Shown in pieces: positions 50,761-63,200 of a stretch of DNA of 64,000 bases; the stretch's first letter is position 1; each line of letters starts with the position of its first letter. The stretch is taken from positions 16,035,577 to 16,099,576 of the forward strand of contig NC_081542.1 in the NCBI RefSeq assembly GCF_901000735.1. Reading direction: 5' to 3'. Origin of the DNA: Corylus avellana. Its lineage: Eukaryota; Streptophyta; Magnoliopsida; Fagales; Betulaceae. The notes below the pieces were generated by a model. It worked only from the letters and a program-made list of their open reading frames with translations, was not told where the DNA came from and ran no database searches. A program made the position numbers and the translations under genes.

Positions 50761-51773
50761 CGGGGAAGAAATAAAGAGGTTTGTTTATTATATTATTAAA
50801 AATTACCCCGTTCTTGAATCGTATTTACTACACAAGTAGCTTGGCTTGGAAGAGAAGTCAGTCGTCAGTCGTCAGTCGTCAGAGGCCCAGAAACCATGAC
50901 ATGATTGCATTTACCGAAAGGAGAGAAAAACACATCACCCTCTCTAATTGACATCTTACTGCCCATTTTGGGTGTTGTCTTACGACCAAATTCTATGCTT
51001 CAGCTTCACTTACAAGAATCTGGTAATATGGGTACGTTTCTTAAAATCTTTGTTTTAAAATTATTAATGGATTCAAATTTGATCATAAATATTTTAAATT
51101 CTTTAATAATTTTAAAAGTAATGTTATCTTTTTTTATAAAAAAAAATAAATAAATAAATCTTACTTATAGCATTATTCATACCTAAATTATAATTAATTC
51201 TATAAAACAAAATAAAATACAATAAAAAGGAAATGAAAAGCCGACCACTTTGTATGGAAACTTGGAGTGTCAGTTTTAAATACCGTACGTGCGATAATCT
51301 TTAGGTAGTGGGAAGAAAAAAGAACGCAGCCACTTGTACAACACTTTATTTTTCTTTCTCTTTTTCCTTGGTAATGCGCCCATAATTTGTAGCAGAAAGT
51401 TTTTGTCCGATTTTATGAGCTCGGGGAAGAAAGGAATGCTAAGTTTACAAATACATTGTTAGAATTTTTTATTTATTTTTTTATTAAATTTTTATGAGTT
51501 AATATTTAGTTTCTAATGCCTCAAAATTTATTTTTAGATTTAAAACTAAAATTTAGGGGTGGAAAGTTAACCATTTAGAGATGATATCACTTAAAAGAGA
51601 TTTTATCATCTTAAATTTAGTATTAATACCTCAACTTTAGTGCTAATACCACAAATTTGAATTTTCCTTTAATATCTCTCTTCTTCAATTTACAAAACAA
51701 ATTTAAAAAAATAAAAAAAATAAAAAGAAAGAGGTCAGATGTCTAACGCTTGAGGCAGTCGGAAATCTCAATT
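50761..51773. other. Gene-free AT-rich stretch
   Basis: A short tandem (CAGTCGT)n of about three units lies at 50862-50882. No exon is seen. Confidence 0.5.
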
Positions 51774-51920
51774 CTACAAACACATTTTACAAAAAAAAAA
51801 ATTATAAACTGATGTGGCACAATATGATTGGATATAAAATAAATATAAATTTTGAGAAATCCAATCATATTGTGCCACATCAGTTTGTAAAAAAATATTT
51901 TTGTAAAATGTATTTGTAAG
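51774..51920. mobile_element. Foldback element with arms of about 60 bp
   Basis: The left arm (51774-51833) and right arm (51859-51920) are nearly perfect inverted repeats with a 25-base loop. The inner 27 bases include ACTGATGTGGCACAATATGA in both arms with no mismatch. It has no coding content. It could be a foldback MITE. Confidence 0.82.
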
Positions 51921-54900
51921 CCTAACATTTTCTGAAATTGAGTTTTACTCATTTATAAAATTATTTTTTTTTTTGTAAGTAAAATTAAGGGTAACGTCAC
52001 TTTAAACTCCTGAATTACTACACGATCAATTTAAACACTCCGTCATATTTTAAACGTGACATTATGGGTTAGCATTTTGAAGTTTGGGGGGGGCTTATTA
52101 GATCTTTGTATTTAATTAAAATCGTGACATTATTGGTTAGCATAAATCATATTGCAACACATGTCACTACAATATAAATATTAATATTCAAAAAAAAATT
52201 GAGAGTGTAGTGTAACCGCTCTCAAATTGGCTAGAGAAAGTAGCCAAATTACTCAATGACTGTCGAGGATAGTTTAGCACCCTCATTTAGCTATTTGGAG
52301 ATAGCCAAACTACCACTTCATTTTTTTTTTTTGATATATTTTATATGTTTTTATTATAAAAAAACACGCGTTGCAGTATAATTAATGTTGACATAATATT
52401 TTAACGATTTCCGTCAAATCCCGTTAATTGATTTTGCAATTTTTTCCTATTCTGTGAATATATATGTCACACTTCTTGGCAGTTAAAGAACTTAAAAAGC
52501 ATTAGTATATGAGGTGGAATTTCGTTAAGACAGTTTGGTCCGGTAGGGTACCTTGCGTGGCCTTCGAGCCCTAAGTCCTAACAAACTCCTCCTTTCACAA
52601 AGCTACTTTAACGATTTGCTCCCTTTAACGGCCTCCCTTCCCAACTTTACATCCTTATCAAACTTCTGCTTTGTGATCGTTTGGAAGATCTCATCTCAAT
52701 CCAACTTGTTCTTCCCTTTTCATCGTTTTGCTTTTGGTTAGCAAAACTCAATTTCTTTACAATTACGTAATTCAGTTCGCAAACTTACAAATTAATGTAG
52801 CAACTTATATGACACGTTATGTATATAGACCTGTCGTGTTAGTTTAGAAGGTATAATTTGTCATTACTCTCAAGGGATTGGAGAAGAAGACGGCTGTTAC
52901 TTGTTAGTTGTTAGTGTTGGCCTTCAAGGGACAGAGATCTCTAATAATTTATTTTTCAAATTACAAATAATTCTGATAATAAGTATAAGAGAATTGTTGT
53001 GTGGCCTATTTATCTGAACGAACATCCTTGTCGAGATAATAGAGAGATAGGGATAAGGATCCGAACTTTTGAGATTGATGGTGTGGGTTTGGATAATAAT
53101 GTGGTTGATAGAGTATTAACATGGTAATCATTAATAATATAAGCTGGAGATGCACTGGAAAATATCACCTAATGTTGTCATAAAAGCTGTGGACCAGCTT
53201 TTCTCTGGAACAGTATAAATTGGATGAGGATGATTAAAAGTTAACAGGAAAAATGGGATCAAGAGCTTTCACATTAATACTAGTATGACATAGTGTGTTT
53301 CTTTAAAAAAAAAAAAAAAAAACAGAATAATCTGACATTGTGTGATATGCTTTCCAGCTAACCATAGCCCACACTTATATTTTAATCAAATTTAATGAAC
53401 ATAGATCAGAAACATCTCTTTACAAAATTCTTATTCAAATTTTTGTAGTTGAGATTTTTTTTGATTTGTTTAAATAAATATGAATGAAAATAATTTTAAA
53501 TATTTTTTTATTAGAGCATATATATCTTATCCAATGGAAGCAGATCGCGTTGGGCTGACTGCTGAGAGGGAAAGAAGCAACATATGTGATATGACATTTC
53601 ATATCCCAAGCTTCATTCCCGTACGTACCAGACAGAAGAGGAAGCATATCGCGTTGGGCTTCCTTGGGCTTCCTTCCAATGTGTGGATAAGTTGGCTGGA
53701 GATAGTGCTTCTCATGTGCGCCATACATTCCAAAATATAACAAAAAAATAAAAATCGTGTTGTCTTAATTTGTTTTGTCTTACATGAAGATTATTTCTTG
53801 TTTTTTTTTTTATGTTTTTTTTTTTTTTAAATAATATCCACCTAAAATCAGAATAATATCAGAATAAATTGTAACATTTTTTTTTTAAAAATGTTATACA
53901 CAATATTAACACTTATTTTATTAACAATGAGATAATAATTTGAGCAGTACATATATTTTTCTAGGTAAATATAATTATTGTGATACACATATTGCATAAA
54001 AAATTACTTAATTTTGATTTTAAATTGTGTTTATCATGTTTTTAGTTGGCCATGCAATAATGAATATCGAGCCACTAAATGGAGAGGATCTCTGTTCCAA
54101 CAATTCACGAACTTAATGTGCTTTAAAAGTAAAATTAATTTGGTTGCACTAATTTTGATTTAATTTGAATAAAATATACTCCAATTCAGAACAAGCCATA
54201 ACTCCATGGAACATATATATAGTAGCACTAATTTCTGTCCGTTTACCAAGTTTGGACCCTTTGACCAACCCATCAAATTATCCTTCAAGACATCGTCCTA
54301 ATTAATTAATCACATTCAAACACAATACACACGCATATATACCTCAACACTTTCTACCATGCATTGCCACAAATGGCACTATACTGAAGATCCATATACT
54401 TTACAGTACCTTAATGGATTATTGGTTGGTTTGGATTTGCGATTTTAAAAGGTATAATCTAAAACTAACAATTTTAAAACGTAAGATTTGAATACGTCAT
54501 TTATAAAAACGTAGTTAAGCGTTTGATAAAATCGCAATTTAGTCTTTAAAATTGTGCATTTTAAAAAAATACCTCATGGCCTGCGATTTAAAAACGCAAT
54601 TTTTTTATGTTTTAAAATCACAATTCCAAATTATTTATATTTTGCGATTTAACTATCTATGAGATTACAATGTCAAACGCACTTTTAGTCTTTAAAATTG
54701 TCCATTTTCAAAAAACTATCTCCTTACCTGCAATTTAAAAATGTTTCAAATTACTATTTTTAAAAAATACAATTCTAAACAATTAAATTTTTGCGATTTA
54801 GTTTAAAATCGTACTTTTGTCTATAAAATCGTAATGCCAAAACACTCTTAAGTTATCCTCGAACTAGAATTTTCATATAATTTTTAATAGATCATGTGAT

Positions 54901-55009
54901 TCTCAAGTCTATTTTTAAAAATAAATGTAAAAATCACGCGCTCTAAGAGTACACCTGAGTTTCACAAACTGGGGACTAAATTCGGAAGAAAACTTTCTTT
55001 CTCCTCTCC
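51921..55009. other. Gene-free region 3' of the first PADRE gene
   Basis: No gene is supported. It has long T/A runs, a duplicated short phrase (ATCGCGTTGGGCT at 53546 and 53650), and the AATCG-rich repeat at 54430-54840. Confidence 0.55.
54430..54840. repeat. AATCG-rich small element, third copy
   Basis: Multiple 'gcgattta', 'aaaatcg' and 'gtttaaaatc' phrases resemble 24890-25130 and 37850-38130, but the order is partly scrambled, as if two degraded units lay side by side. Confidence 0.45.
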
Positions 55010-55588
55010 TCAAAACAGCAAGCGAGACAACTTCTTCTTGACCTTCTTCTCCCTTATCGTATCCAAACTGGGTTTCCACCCCTTGCCTGATAATTGCCTA
55101 CTCAAATATTCCGGCCTCTCATCTAATATCTCCGGCGGAAACTCCGGGACGAATCTCTCCTCCGTCGTCTCCACGCTTTCATTCTTCTGCAGCGCAAACC
55201 CTTGTGCATGATCCCCTAAACTTGCCGGGCATATCCGGCAAAACAGTGGAAGAAACCTTGGCGAAGACAAAAGAGACCTCGAACGCAGAGCTGAAACATT
55301 TGCGCTTAAAAGAATCCGGCGAACTTCTTCGCCGGAAATTGCAGCTGGCTTCCCTCGCTTTACAGGAAGCATTACGTAAATCTTTTTCGTCTCTAACTTC
55401 ATGTCGGCCGGCAATGGAGTCGGCCGCTTTTCTTTCACAGCCGACTGCAACTCAACCACGACTTGCTGCGAGTGCTCCAACATCAGCTCGGCGACGGTTA
55501 ATGGGTCATCGAATTCGTGGACCGTGCCGTCGGAGAGAACAACTTTTCCGGTGGCATCTGATCGGCGGCGTGTTATTTGGTTCCCCAT
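55010..55588 (-). CDS. DUF4228 (PADRE) domain protein
   Basis: A single exon of 192 residues on the minus strand. The N-terminus MGNQ with glycine 2 suits N-myristoylation. The PADRE signature follows: GKVVLSDGTVHEFDDPLTVAELMLEHSQQVVV, given in parts as VVLSDGTVHEF (16-26) and VAELMLEHS (33-41), then KKIYVMLPV (68-76) and KPAAISGEEVRRIL. The C-terminus has RPEYLSRQLSGKGWKPSLDTI, seen in parts as LSRQLSGKGWKPSL, a conserved plant tail. DUF4228 genes respond to pathogens and abiotic stress; the biochemical activity is unknown. A second member of the family is at 58132-58623 in the same direction. The ATG at 55588 is the only one that keeps MGN. Confidence 0.9.
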   Translation of the reverse strand: MGNQITRRRSDATGKVVLSDGTVHEFDDPLTVAELMLEHSQQVVVELQSAVKEKRPTPLPADMKLETKKIYVMLPVKRGKPAAISGEEVRRILLSANVSALRSRSLLSSPRFLPLFCRICPASLGDHAQGFALQKNESVETTEERFVPEFPPEILDERPEYLSRQLSGKGWKPSLDTIREKKVKKKLSRLLF

Positions 55589-58131
55589 GAAAGAGAGGGT
55601 GTGAATATGTGATGACCAGTTTGAGTAAAAGCGTGGGTTTTGGTAGCGTTTTATTAAGGAATTTGTAGGAGGTGTTTGTTAAACGGCTCCATCTTGTGAG
55701 GGTCATGTCGGCGGGTGGACATTGACGTAATTGACCTGCTCCTCATTGGCGCTGATCTAAAGTGAAGTCTTTGGCTTGATCTGACGGCTATAAATGCTTT
55801 GAATCTGTAGGGGCCCCATGTAGAGTTCTGTGTATTTGCTTGTACCTAATCTGAAAGAGAAGTCAAGGAACGGTTCAACTGTAAGTGTATTCACTAATCC
55901 TTAAATTATACATAATGAAGGAGTTGAACTCGACTCTCCAACTATAATTAAGTACTAAATTTTAAATTCATATTCAAGGGATACAATATATGTTGTTGTT
56001 GGTGCATTTTCCTTTCCTTTTTTTTTTTTTTTTTTTTTCCAAGTTGAATATTTAAATATTGCCGTCTCTAATACCATGTTAAATCACAAATCATCTCAAA
56101 AACTTAAGCGGTCCAATCTGACGGCTAGAATCCTTTGATCTTACATGAGCAAATTAGGTTTTAGATTATAGTGCATTGATTAGTTTTTGAGACTATATGA
56201 GTTAATTAGGACTTAGGGTTACAAAAGTCTATGATTGTTTGATTGATTATAGTGAACAGATAGAAGATGCTTGGTCATTTATATAATTAAGATATGGGTG
56301 TAAGAATTAGATAATGTGAGTTAGTGTTGATGATAATAATGTTTGAACAAAGACGAAGAGAGATGCCCTGATCAACAATGTTAATTAAACGCAATTAAGA
56401 ATAATGAGTGATGGCCACAGTTTAACTAAGAACTCATGATCATTCTATGGCCTATGCTTCCTTTGGTAATTTTCAGAATAATTTTGCCTCGAAAATGTTC
56501 GGATTACTAAAGTTTTTACTATAATTATTTTATAAACTGATATGATAGTTCATATTAATCAATAAAATGATCAAGAGTGTATGGTTTTAACAAGTCAACC
56601 ACTAACTAATTAAATTGGCAAGTCATAGCTTTTTCTTAATCATTTAACCAATTATAAATTGTCTTGTTAATTTATAAAAAATTATAGTAAAAGTTGTAGT
56701 ATTTTTCTGTAATCATTTTGCCATACACTTAATGGCCAAGCCAACCATCATCCAACTAATGTTGGTTTATCAAAGACGAAACTAAAGGAGGGCTGGTGGG
56801 GGCTATGTTGTAAAACAAAAATGTTATTTTAGGTCTTTCAAAATTTGTTAAACAAAAATAGTTTAGGTCTTTCTTTTTTCTTATTTTGGCCTTTCAATTT
56901 TTTTTTTTTTTATACAGTCTGACCCCACTAAAATTAAATTTCTAGTTTCGCCCATATGGATCTTCAACTATAGGCTGTAGCCCGTGTATATATATATCAC
57001 AAGTAATTGCACACTAGCTGTTGATGACAGTTTTCAAGTGGTGATGTGGCACGATCCTAGTGGAATGTCATGATGTCCGAGGAGTCGTCGGGCTACAAAA
57101 TATGAAACAATAGGATCAAAGCTACTGGTAGTGCTCTGGCGGAAAAGCTCCGATACCTAAGACAGTATTTGAGTGAAGAGAGTAAATGCAATTAAAAGCT
57201 TAAGAGCAGGAATTGCGATTACCCAAAAGATGAGTTGTGACTTGCATTTTATAGGCATGAAGTTGTTGTTTCTCGTGACCGTCGGCCCCCACATCCCTAT
57301 ATATCTGTTGTGCAGTTATTGGCGAAGGATATGGATTGTTGGGTTGCTCCATGATTTTAGGATCCTGAGATCGTGGAACAAGCGGTTTTGCTCTGTTGGC
57401 ACCCGACGCGGATGCCCGAGTGATCCTAAGGTACGCGTGTATCAGCTGAGTGTTGACAACTGGTCTTTTTTTTTATTTTATTTTATTTTATTTTTTTGTT
57501 GATAGGTCCATGTTCTGTTGAGCATGGGTGGTTGTTTGGATATTAGATAGATTCTCACGTTTATCTAGGAATCATGGATTAGCTTCATGTGAGATGACTG
57601 ATCTACCCTTGGTAAAAGACTATGATGCCCTTTGTGGGTCGGCTATGCATCGGGTTGAGCCGACTAAGTCTCTGCACGGGCCTCGTCTTAATGAGTTTGT
57701 AAAGTAGATTGGGCCGAAGGGGCCTCTTACACCTTATGCGGCCGATCCATGACCTAACACTAGCCTTAGTATTACTCCCTTATTTCCTAAATTTATTGAA
57801 GAATTTTAGCCTCTAATTCCTATATCTCATTTGGGTCAAGAAAGCTAATTAAGTTCATTGTCACTGTAAATGGTGATTTTGGATATACTATTGATTCTCA
57901 CTGATATGCAATTAACCAAAATCTGTCAGTTTTGTTCAATAATTTGGAAGCAAACATCAACCATAACGCAACAATATTGCATGTCAAAGAGAATTCTGAT
58001 TAATTTGTGTACAATTTTGCACGTACAACGAAGGCCTCAAATCATTACATATTGGGGTTTCCCATAAAAGTATAACAAGGAAAGTCCCTGCCCGATGCAC
58101 TCAAAACAACTAAGAAATTTAAGACAGTTTT
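55589..58131. other. Interval between the two PADRE genes
   Basis: The first 100 bases are the 5' flank of 55010-55588. A segment at about 57020-57760 has GC-richer retroelement-like text (see that entry). Otherwise AT-rich with no exon. Confidence 0.55.
57020..57760. mobile_element. Possible solo LTR or retroelement remnant
   Basis: About 740 bases of higher GC content with phrases such as TGTCCGAGGAGTCGTCGGGC, 'tttataggcatgaag' and 'gggccgaaggggcctc', which resemble the leader and tail regions of plant LTRs. It has no open frame of note. No TG...CA ends with a matched 5-bp duplication could be fixed, so the call is weak. Confidence 0.3.
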
Positions 58132-58623
58132 TCATAAGGCCTCAGAAATGGGCTCCAAAACAGGACTCCACCGCTTATTGTTCCAAAACTGGTGGCCGGG
58201 AAGTCCAGCAGCCTGATCCCCTCCAAAAGCCTTAACATCATCTTCTCCCGCCTCTGTCGGCTCCGCCGCGGACGTAGCCGGTGAAACCTTGGAACCACTT
58301 GGCTTCAACATGCTTGCTCTTTTCTTACAAGTCAACTCTATTATTGCCATCTCCAACTCAGAAACCTTACAGTGAACTTTACCCGTGGGCACCAGAAGGT
58401 AAACCTTTCCTGCCGACAGCTCGTCGTCGGCCTTCATGGCCGATATGCGCCGAGTTTGCCGTAGCTCTTCCACCGGAGCAACGGCGTGGCCGGGTTGTTC
58501 CAGCATGAGCTCGGCAGCTTTTACAGGGAGCTTGATTTGTTGTAGGTTACCGTGAGCATCAAAGAGCTTTGCAGTTTGAGCTCCCAAGGATTGAGGAAAG
58601 CAGCAAGAAACATAATTTCCCAT
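58132..58623 (-). CDS. DUF4228 (PADRE) domain protein, second gene
   Basis: Single exon of 163 residues on the minus strand. MGNYVSCC offers G2 for N-myristoylation and C7/C8 for palmitoylation, so plasma-membrane attachment is likely. PADRE features: AKLFDAHGNLQQIKLPVKAAELMLE (18-42, in part), then GKVYLLVP (72-79) and a C-terminal FWNNKRWSPVLEPISE. It shares only the domain outline with the gene at 55010-55588, so the pair is old if it is a tandem duplicate. The frame stays open upstream to an ATG at 58788, adding 55 residues coded by the duplicated GA-rich leader, but MGN at 58623 is preferred because it matches the family. Confidence 0.88.
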   Translation of the reverse strand: MGNYVSCCFPQSLGAQTAKLFDAHGNLQQIKLPVKAAELMLEQPGHAVAPVEELRQTRRISAMKADDELSAGKVYLLVPTGKVHCKVSELEMAIIELTCKKRASMLKPSGSKVSPATSAAEPTEAGEDDVKAFGGDQAAGLPGHQFWNNKRWSPVLEPISEAL

Positions 58624-58734
58624 CTGGGTCTTCAACAAGAGAGAGAGAGAGAGAGGGAAAGGTGTGGAGACTATGACAATGGCTGATATGTGAGTGAGAG
58701 GTGTTGGGAGTGAAGCTTTGGGATCTGGGTCTTC

Positions 58735-58769
<35 letters not shown>

Positions 58770-58831
58770 AAGGTGTGGAGACTGACAATGGCTGATATGT
58801 GAGTGAGAGGTGTTGGGAGTGAAGCTTTGGG
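58622..58831. repeat. Tandem duplication in the leader of the second PADRE gene
   Basis: Copy one (58622-58722) and copy two (58723-58831) each contain ATCTGGGTCTTCAAC, a (GA)n run, GGAAAGGTGTGGAGACT and GTGAGAGGTGTTGGGAGTGA. They differ by GA length and a small indel ('ctatgaca' against 'ctgaca'). The first copy touches the start codon. Confidence 0.9.
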
Positions 58832-58833
58832 TT

Positions 58834-58842
58834 TATAAAGAT
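58834..58842 (-). promoter_or_regulatory. TATA box of the second PADRE gene
   Basis: On the minus strand CTTTATAAACCC lies just above the tandem leader duplication, about 210 bases from the ATG. A leader made by the duplicated unit would follow from it. Confidence 0.5.
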
Positions 58843-60212
58843 TTGGAAGAAAGAAGAGTCAAAGAAAAAGTAGGGCTGTTAATGCTATTGGCAACACGAA
58901 GTGGTATAGTGTTAGAAACGCGGATAGTTGCTGGCATTTTCGTGTTGGGTTGGGCGCGGTCGTGACGCTGAGATTGTGTGTTGATGGCGATGGAATGCTG
59001 TGGCCTGCGGGGCCTTTTCCAATGAGAGGAGGGTTTTTGATTCTTTGGTTTGTTTTGTGTGGTGCGTGTGGGGGAGGTATAGAGTAGAGGAGACAGCAAT
59101 TGGGTCTTTGCGAGGGGTGAACGGAAATTCCACAAATGGGAATACTTTACAGCAATAATACGCTGGATGATGATGTGTGGCTCTCTGTGCTTTTGAGGGA
59201 TGACACACAACTTTGAACCCACTATGAGATATTTGTAAGAACAGGGTAAAAATCAAGGACTTAATTGTGGTGGAAGGTTCGGGAAGAAACAACTTGCGTC
59301 ACTAGTATGAGAGGAGTGGAATTTGGGTATCCTTGCTCGCAACTCTAGTCCACATAAATTATACAAAATTCATAAAATCTACAAAATCAAAAAGTTCAAA
59401 AATTATGAGATATTATATCTTTAGAACACGTCATTCTTATACGCATTTTTAAAAAATATACGTGTTCTAAAAATATATATTAATTTATTAGATAAATTTG
59501 AAGAACTAGTCCAAAAATAAACGTGTCTCGTCGACAACAAAATAGTGAGTATCAAGTGGCATGATTTTCGTCTAAGATCAAACTCGGGGATTGTGGACTT
59601 TGACAATTGCAGCCTTGATTCTTTCTTGCCAGCCTTTGGAGACCATGGAAAATACTTGTTACCTGCAAACTATGTCCCATTGGGGACCATTTCATTCAGC
59701 TCTACGCCCTGAAGTCAAAAGGGAGAATTCCTGCCACGCAAAATGATAGAGAGGAGAGAGTCCAAAAGTTCTGGTCCTTTCAATAAACAACTAGAACTCA
59801 GAAACATGGATACCAAAGTATCCTCTATTTGAGCCCAGTACTGATTCCAGATACATCTAGAAATAACAAACATGACAACAATTTTTTGAAACGTATCAAT
59901 TCATCATTCCAAATACAAAATACAATAACAAATACAGTTTTCTACTTTATGACTATCACAAATATATAGCAGATGTAATAGTTCAATAACAAATTACAAT
60001 GCCAAGAAAGATTTGATGCCACAAGTAAACTTACATAATAGCAGTGACATTTAAGCCTCCTTCCACAGATCCAAACACAATATATCCAATCTAAAGCCAC
60101 TTTGAGGCTGAAACAAACAGGGGAATTGATACATTTTTTGGGTAACGTGGGGGTGTGTTTTGGTGGGATTTCCAGGTGCAGGGGGCCGTAATATATCTTG
60201 CTGACCACTACC
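58843..60212. other. Interval between PADRE gene and SAR1 stop
   Basis: It holds the upstream flank of the second PADRE gene and, at the right, the 3' untranslated part of SAR1. No other gene is seen. Confidence 0.55.
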
Positions 60213-63200
60213 CTATTTGATGTATTGAGAGAGCCACTTGAAACCCTCACCATACCCCATTTTCCGCACAATGCTGCACATGAATACCTCCAATGGACGA
60301 ACATTAGTGTCTGCTAGGTTTACCTTCCCTTTGCCAGTAGTGAAGTTGGTGAGGCCAAGATGGTATCGCAGCTCATCCTCCGAGGCAGCATATGGTATAT
60401 CAATCTTGTTTCCCAAAATAAGGAAAGGAACATTAGCGAGGGCCTCATCAGAAAGGAGTGCATCCAGTTCCTTTTTCGATTCCGCAAGCCTCTCCTTGTC
60501 GAAGGCATCCACCAGGTACACCACAGCATCCACCTGTAAAATGAAAAGGCAAATACATATTACCAGCACATGTTGGTAGTTAAAACATCATGTGAAACCA
60601 TAATAAAGAATATAACTTCCAAACTTAAAAGTTCCTTGGACGTGGAAGGCACAACAACCCAGATGTAAAACATTAGAAAAGCACATTCAACCATCAAAAA
60701 TATCAAGGTCCAGCTCATCAGTTTAATAAAATGCTGCCACATATGGTGTAACCAATTATAAAGAGTGAAGGCTCAAACAAGCATATGTCACCAGTGCATG
60801 TTGATAGTTTAAACATCATGTGAAACCATAATAAGGACCAGAAATTCCAAACTTCAACTCCCTTGCAAGTGGGAAGACACAACCCAGATGTAAAACATGA
60901 GAAAACACATACCATTTCAAGTCTCAAGGTCCGACTCATCAATTTAAAAAATTGCTACCACATATGGTCTAACCACATAGAAAGAACAAAAGCTCAGACA
61001 ATAACAAGCACTAGTGCTACTAAGAGATCTTCAAGGGGTACAGAACTCCTAATCCAAACTGCTTTGAGGTCAATGCGCAAGTAATAATCTTAATAGAATT
61101 TCAACCTTTTTTTTTTTTTTTTGTTTCTTTTAGCACTTTGTTAACTGTAAGAAAGATATATTTTTTAAACAGATAAAACTAAAAGAAAACAAGACATGAT
61201 AAATATGAAAGTTATTGTTGCATCAAACCTCCCAAGGGAAAAGGTGGGATAAACAAGCTTTTGATCCCAAAAGAACACCTGAAAAACTATCATATGGCAA
61301 GGGTAGCAAGAAAGACAGGTGAAACATGAAACTATTTCTGCAATTGCAACAGAGAGATGCAAAATCAAAGATATAGGCAGAAGTAATGAACATGGTGCCT
61401 CAGAAGATGAGAATATTCTTTTTTGCAAAAACTGGAAATACCAAGTCATGTAAAATATCACTCGAGGAAACTTGCAAGTATTGAGAAAACAAGCACAAGG
61501 AGTTAACGCCCATGAAGAGTAGGTGGTCAAGTGATTCATAATATGGTACAGTAAAAAAATCGGCCCCAAGTCATGTTGTCAAACACTGAACCCTTACCAA
61601 AACATATCACATACGAACAACGGCTCATAAAGACCAAATTTTTTATTAGACATAGCATGTCAAACTTGCAAGTATTTGAGAGAATGTCAAAAAGGAGCTG
61701 AAACCCTTTATGGAGGTGTATGCCTCATGAGTATGCCACACTAGAGGTGCAAATCTCAGTATGAGTCATGTCATTTGAGCCTATGAACAAGGTAAGCCTC
61801 AAAGTGAAACCCAAATAAACCGTCAGAATTTACAAAAAGCAACGCAACCAAAGAATACAAATTTTATTTTTCCAGCTTAACTCATATTTTACTAAGCAGT
61901 GCGAAAAAGTAGAAGTGTTTATCCATAGACAGCTACACAAATGTACAAAAACACAACTCTTGATATTCATAGAAAATCCACCTCTCCGGCTGCAGTAGAA
62001 CTCAAGTGTGTTCATATATTTCAACAATGTCTGATACGGCCTTTTCCTCAGGCTAGAAGGCTGGTTCCCCATCTCTCATGTGTGAATGGTATCATCCCAA
62101 GGCCTCCATTGCCAGCACAAACAGATATGGAGACATTGGGTCCCCCTAATGGAGGTTTGAACCAAGATTTCCAGATGGATGCAGTAGGGTATTAGTACAT
62201 CTGCCACATAATTTCAATGTAGACTAGTCAAAGTCGTAGAGACCTCATACCATGCATTAAGCCTGCAGAAGGTAGGCGTAGCCTCCTTTAAGGCGAATAA
62301 CTCTTTCGGTGCTGTTACACTAGCGAGTTTTGGTAAGTTCAGTAAGTGAAGTGACGGGCAAAGGTGGAAGAGATAGACCTCTTTCGCTTAATCGGGTAAC
62401 GGGAACATACAAATATAGACATGACATGGTAATCAATTCAATATTAAAAATTACAATAAGAACTTAAAACCAGAACATGAGACAAGGCAAGTTTTACTGT
62501 TAACTGCAGAACAACGGCGAAAGCAAGCGCACATTGCATGGTGATAATAAAAAGAACACAACCATGAAACAAGCTCAATATCAAGAATTCATAATGTATT
62601 GAGATTTCAAAAACAAATCCAGCAAAACTAGAGCTCAGAGTGATGGATAGCGGTATATAATTACTGAAAGATGACAAAGGTACTAAATCTAAGTTTGGTT
62701 TTTCTTTTGATAAGTAAAATTTAGCTCATTTATAAAAGAAAGCAATAGATCAATCAATTTCACTTTTAATGAGACATTTACGGCTTAATAACACTAATAA
62801 AGGTCAAAATGAGCTTTGCCAAATAAAAGAATGAAGGCAACATCAAATTCAGAAACAGTCAGACAAAGGTATTGATGCTGGTTCTTGACAGCTAGGTTAA
62901 GACATATAAGGAGGATATAAAAGAGCGAATACTGGATTCACATGGACGTGCCCGCACACACGACTTAATACCATATACCCATTTATGAAAGAAGAAAATA
63001 GATTTTATCAAACAGAAATGCAAGATTCTACAATGGTGACGTAGCACTCCCAACCAACCATTTGATCTTTTTTTTTTTAAATTATTTAATAATAATTAAT
63101 TTAAGGATTAGTTGAGTGTCAAATCAGCATTGTTGAATAGAATTATAACATCTAGCATTACTCTTTATCAAAACATGGAAAACCCAAAGCTGGGCAACTA

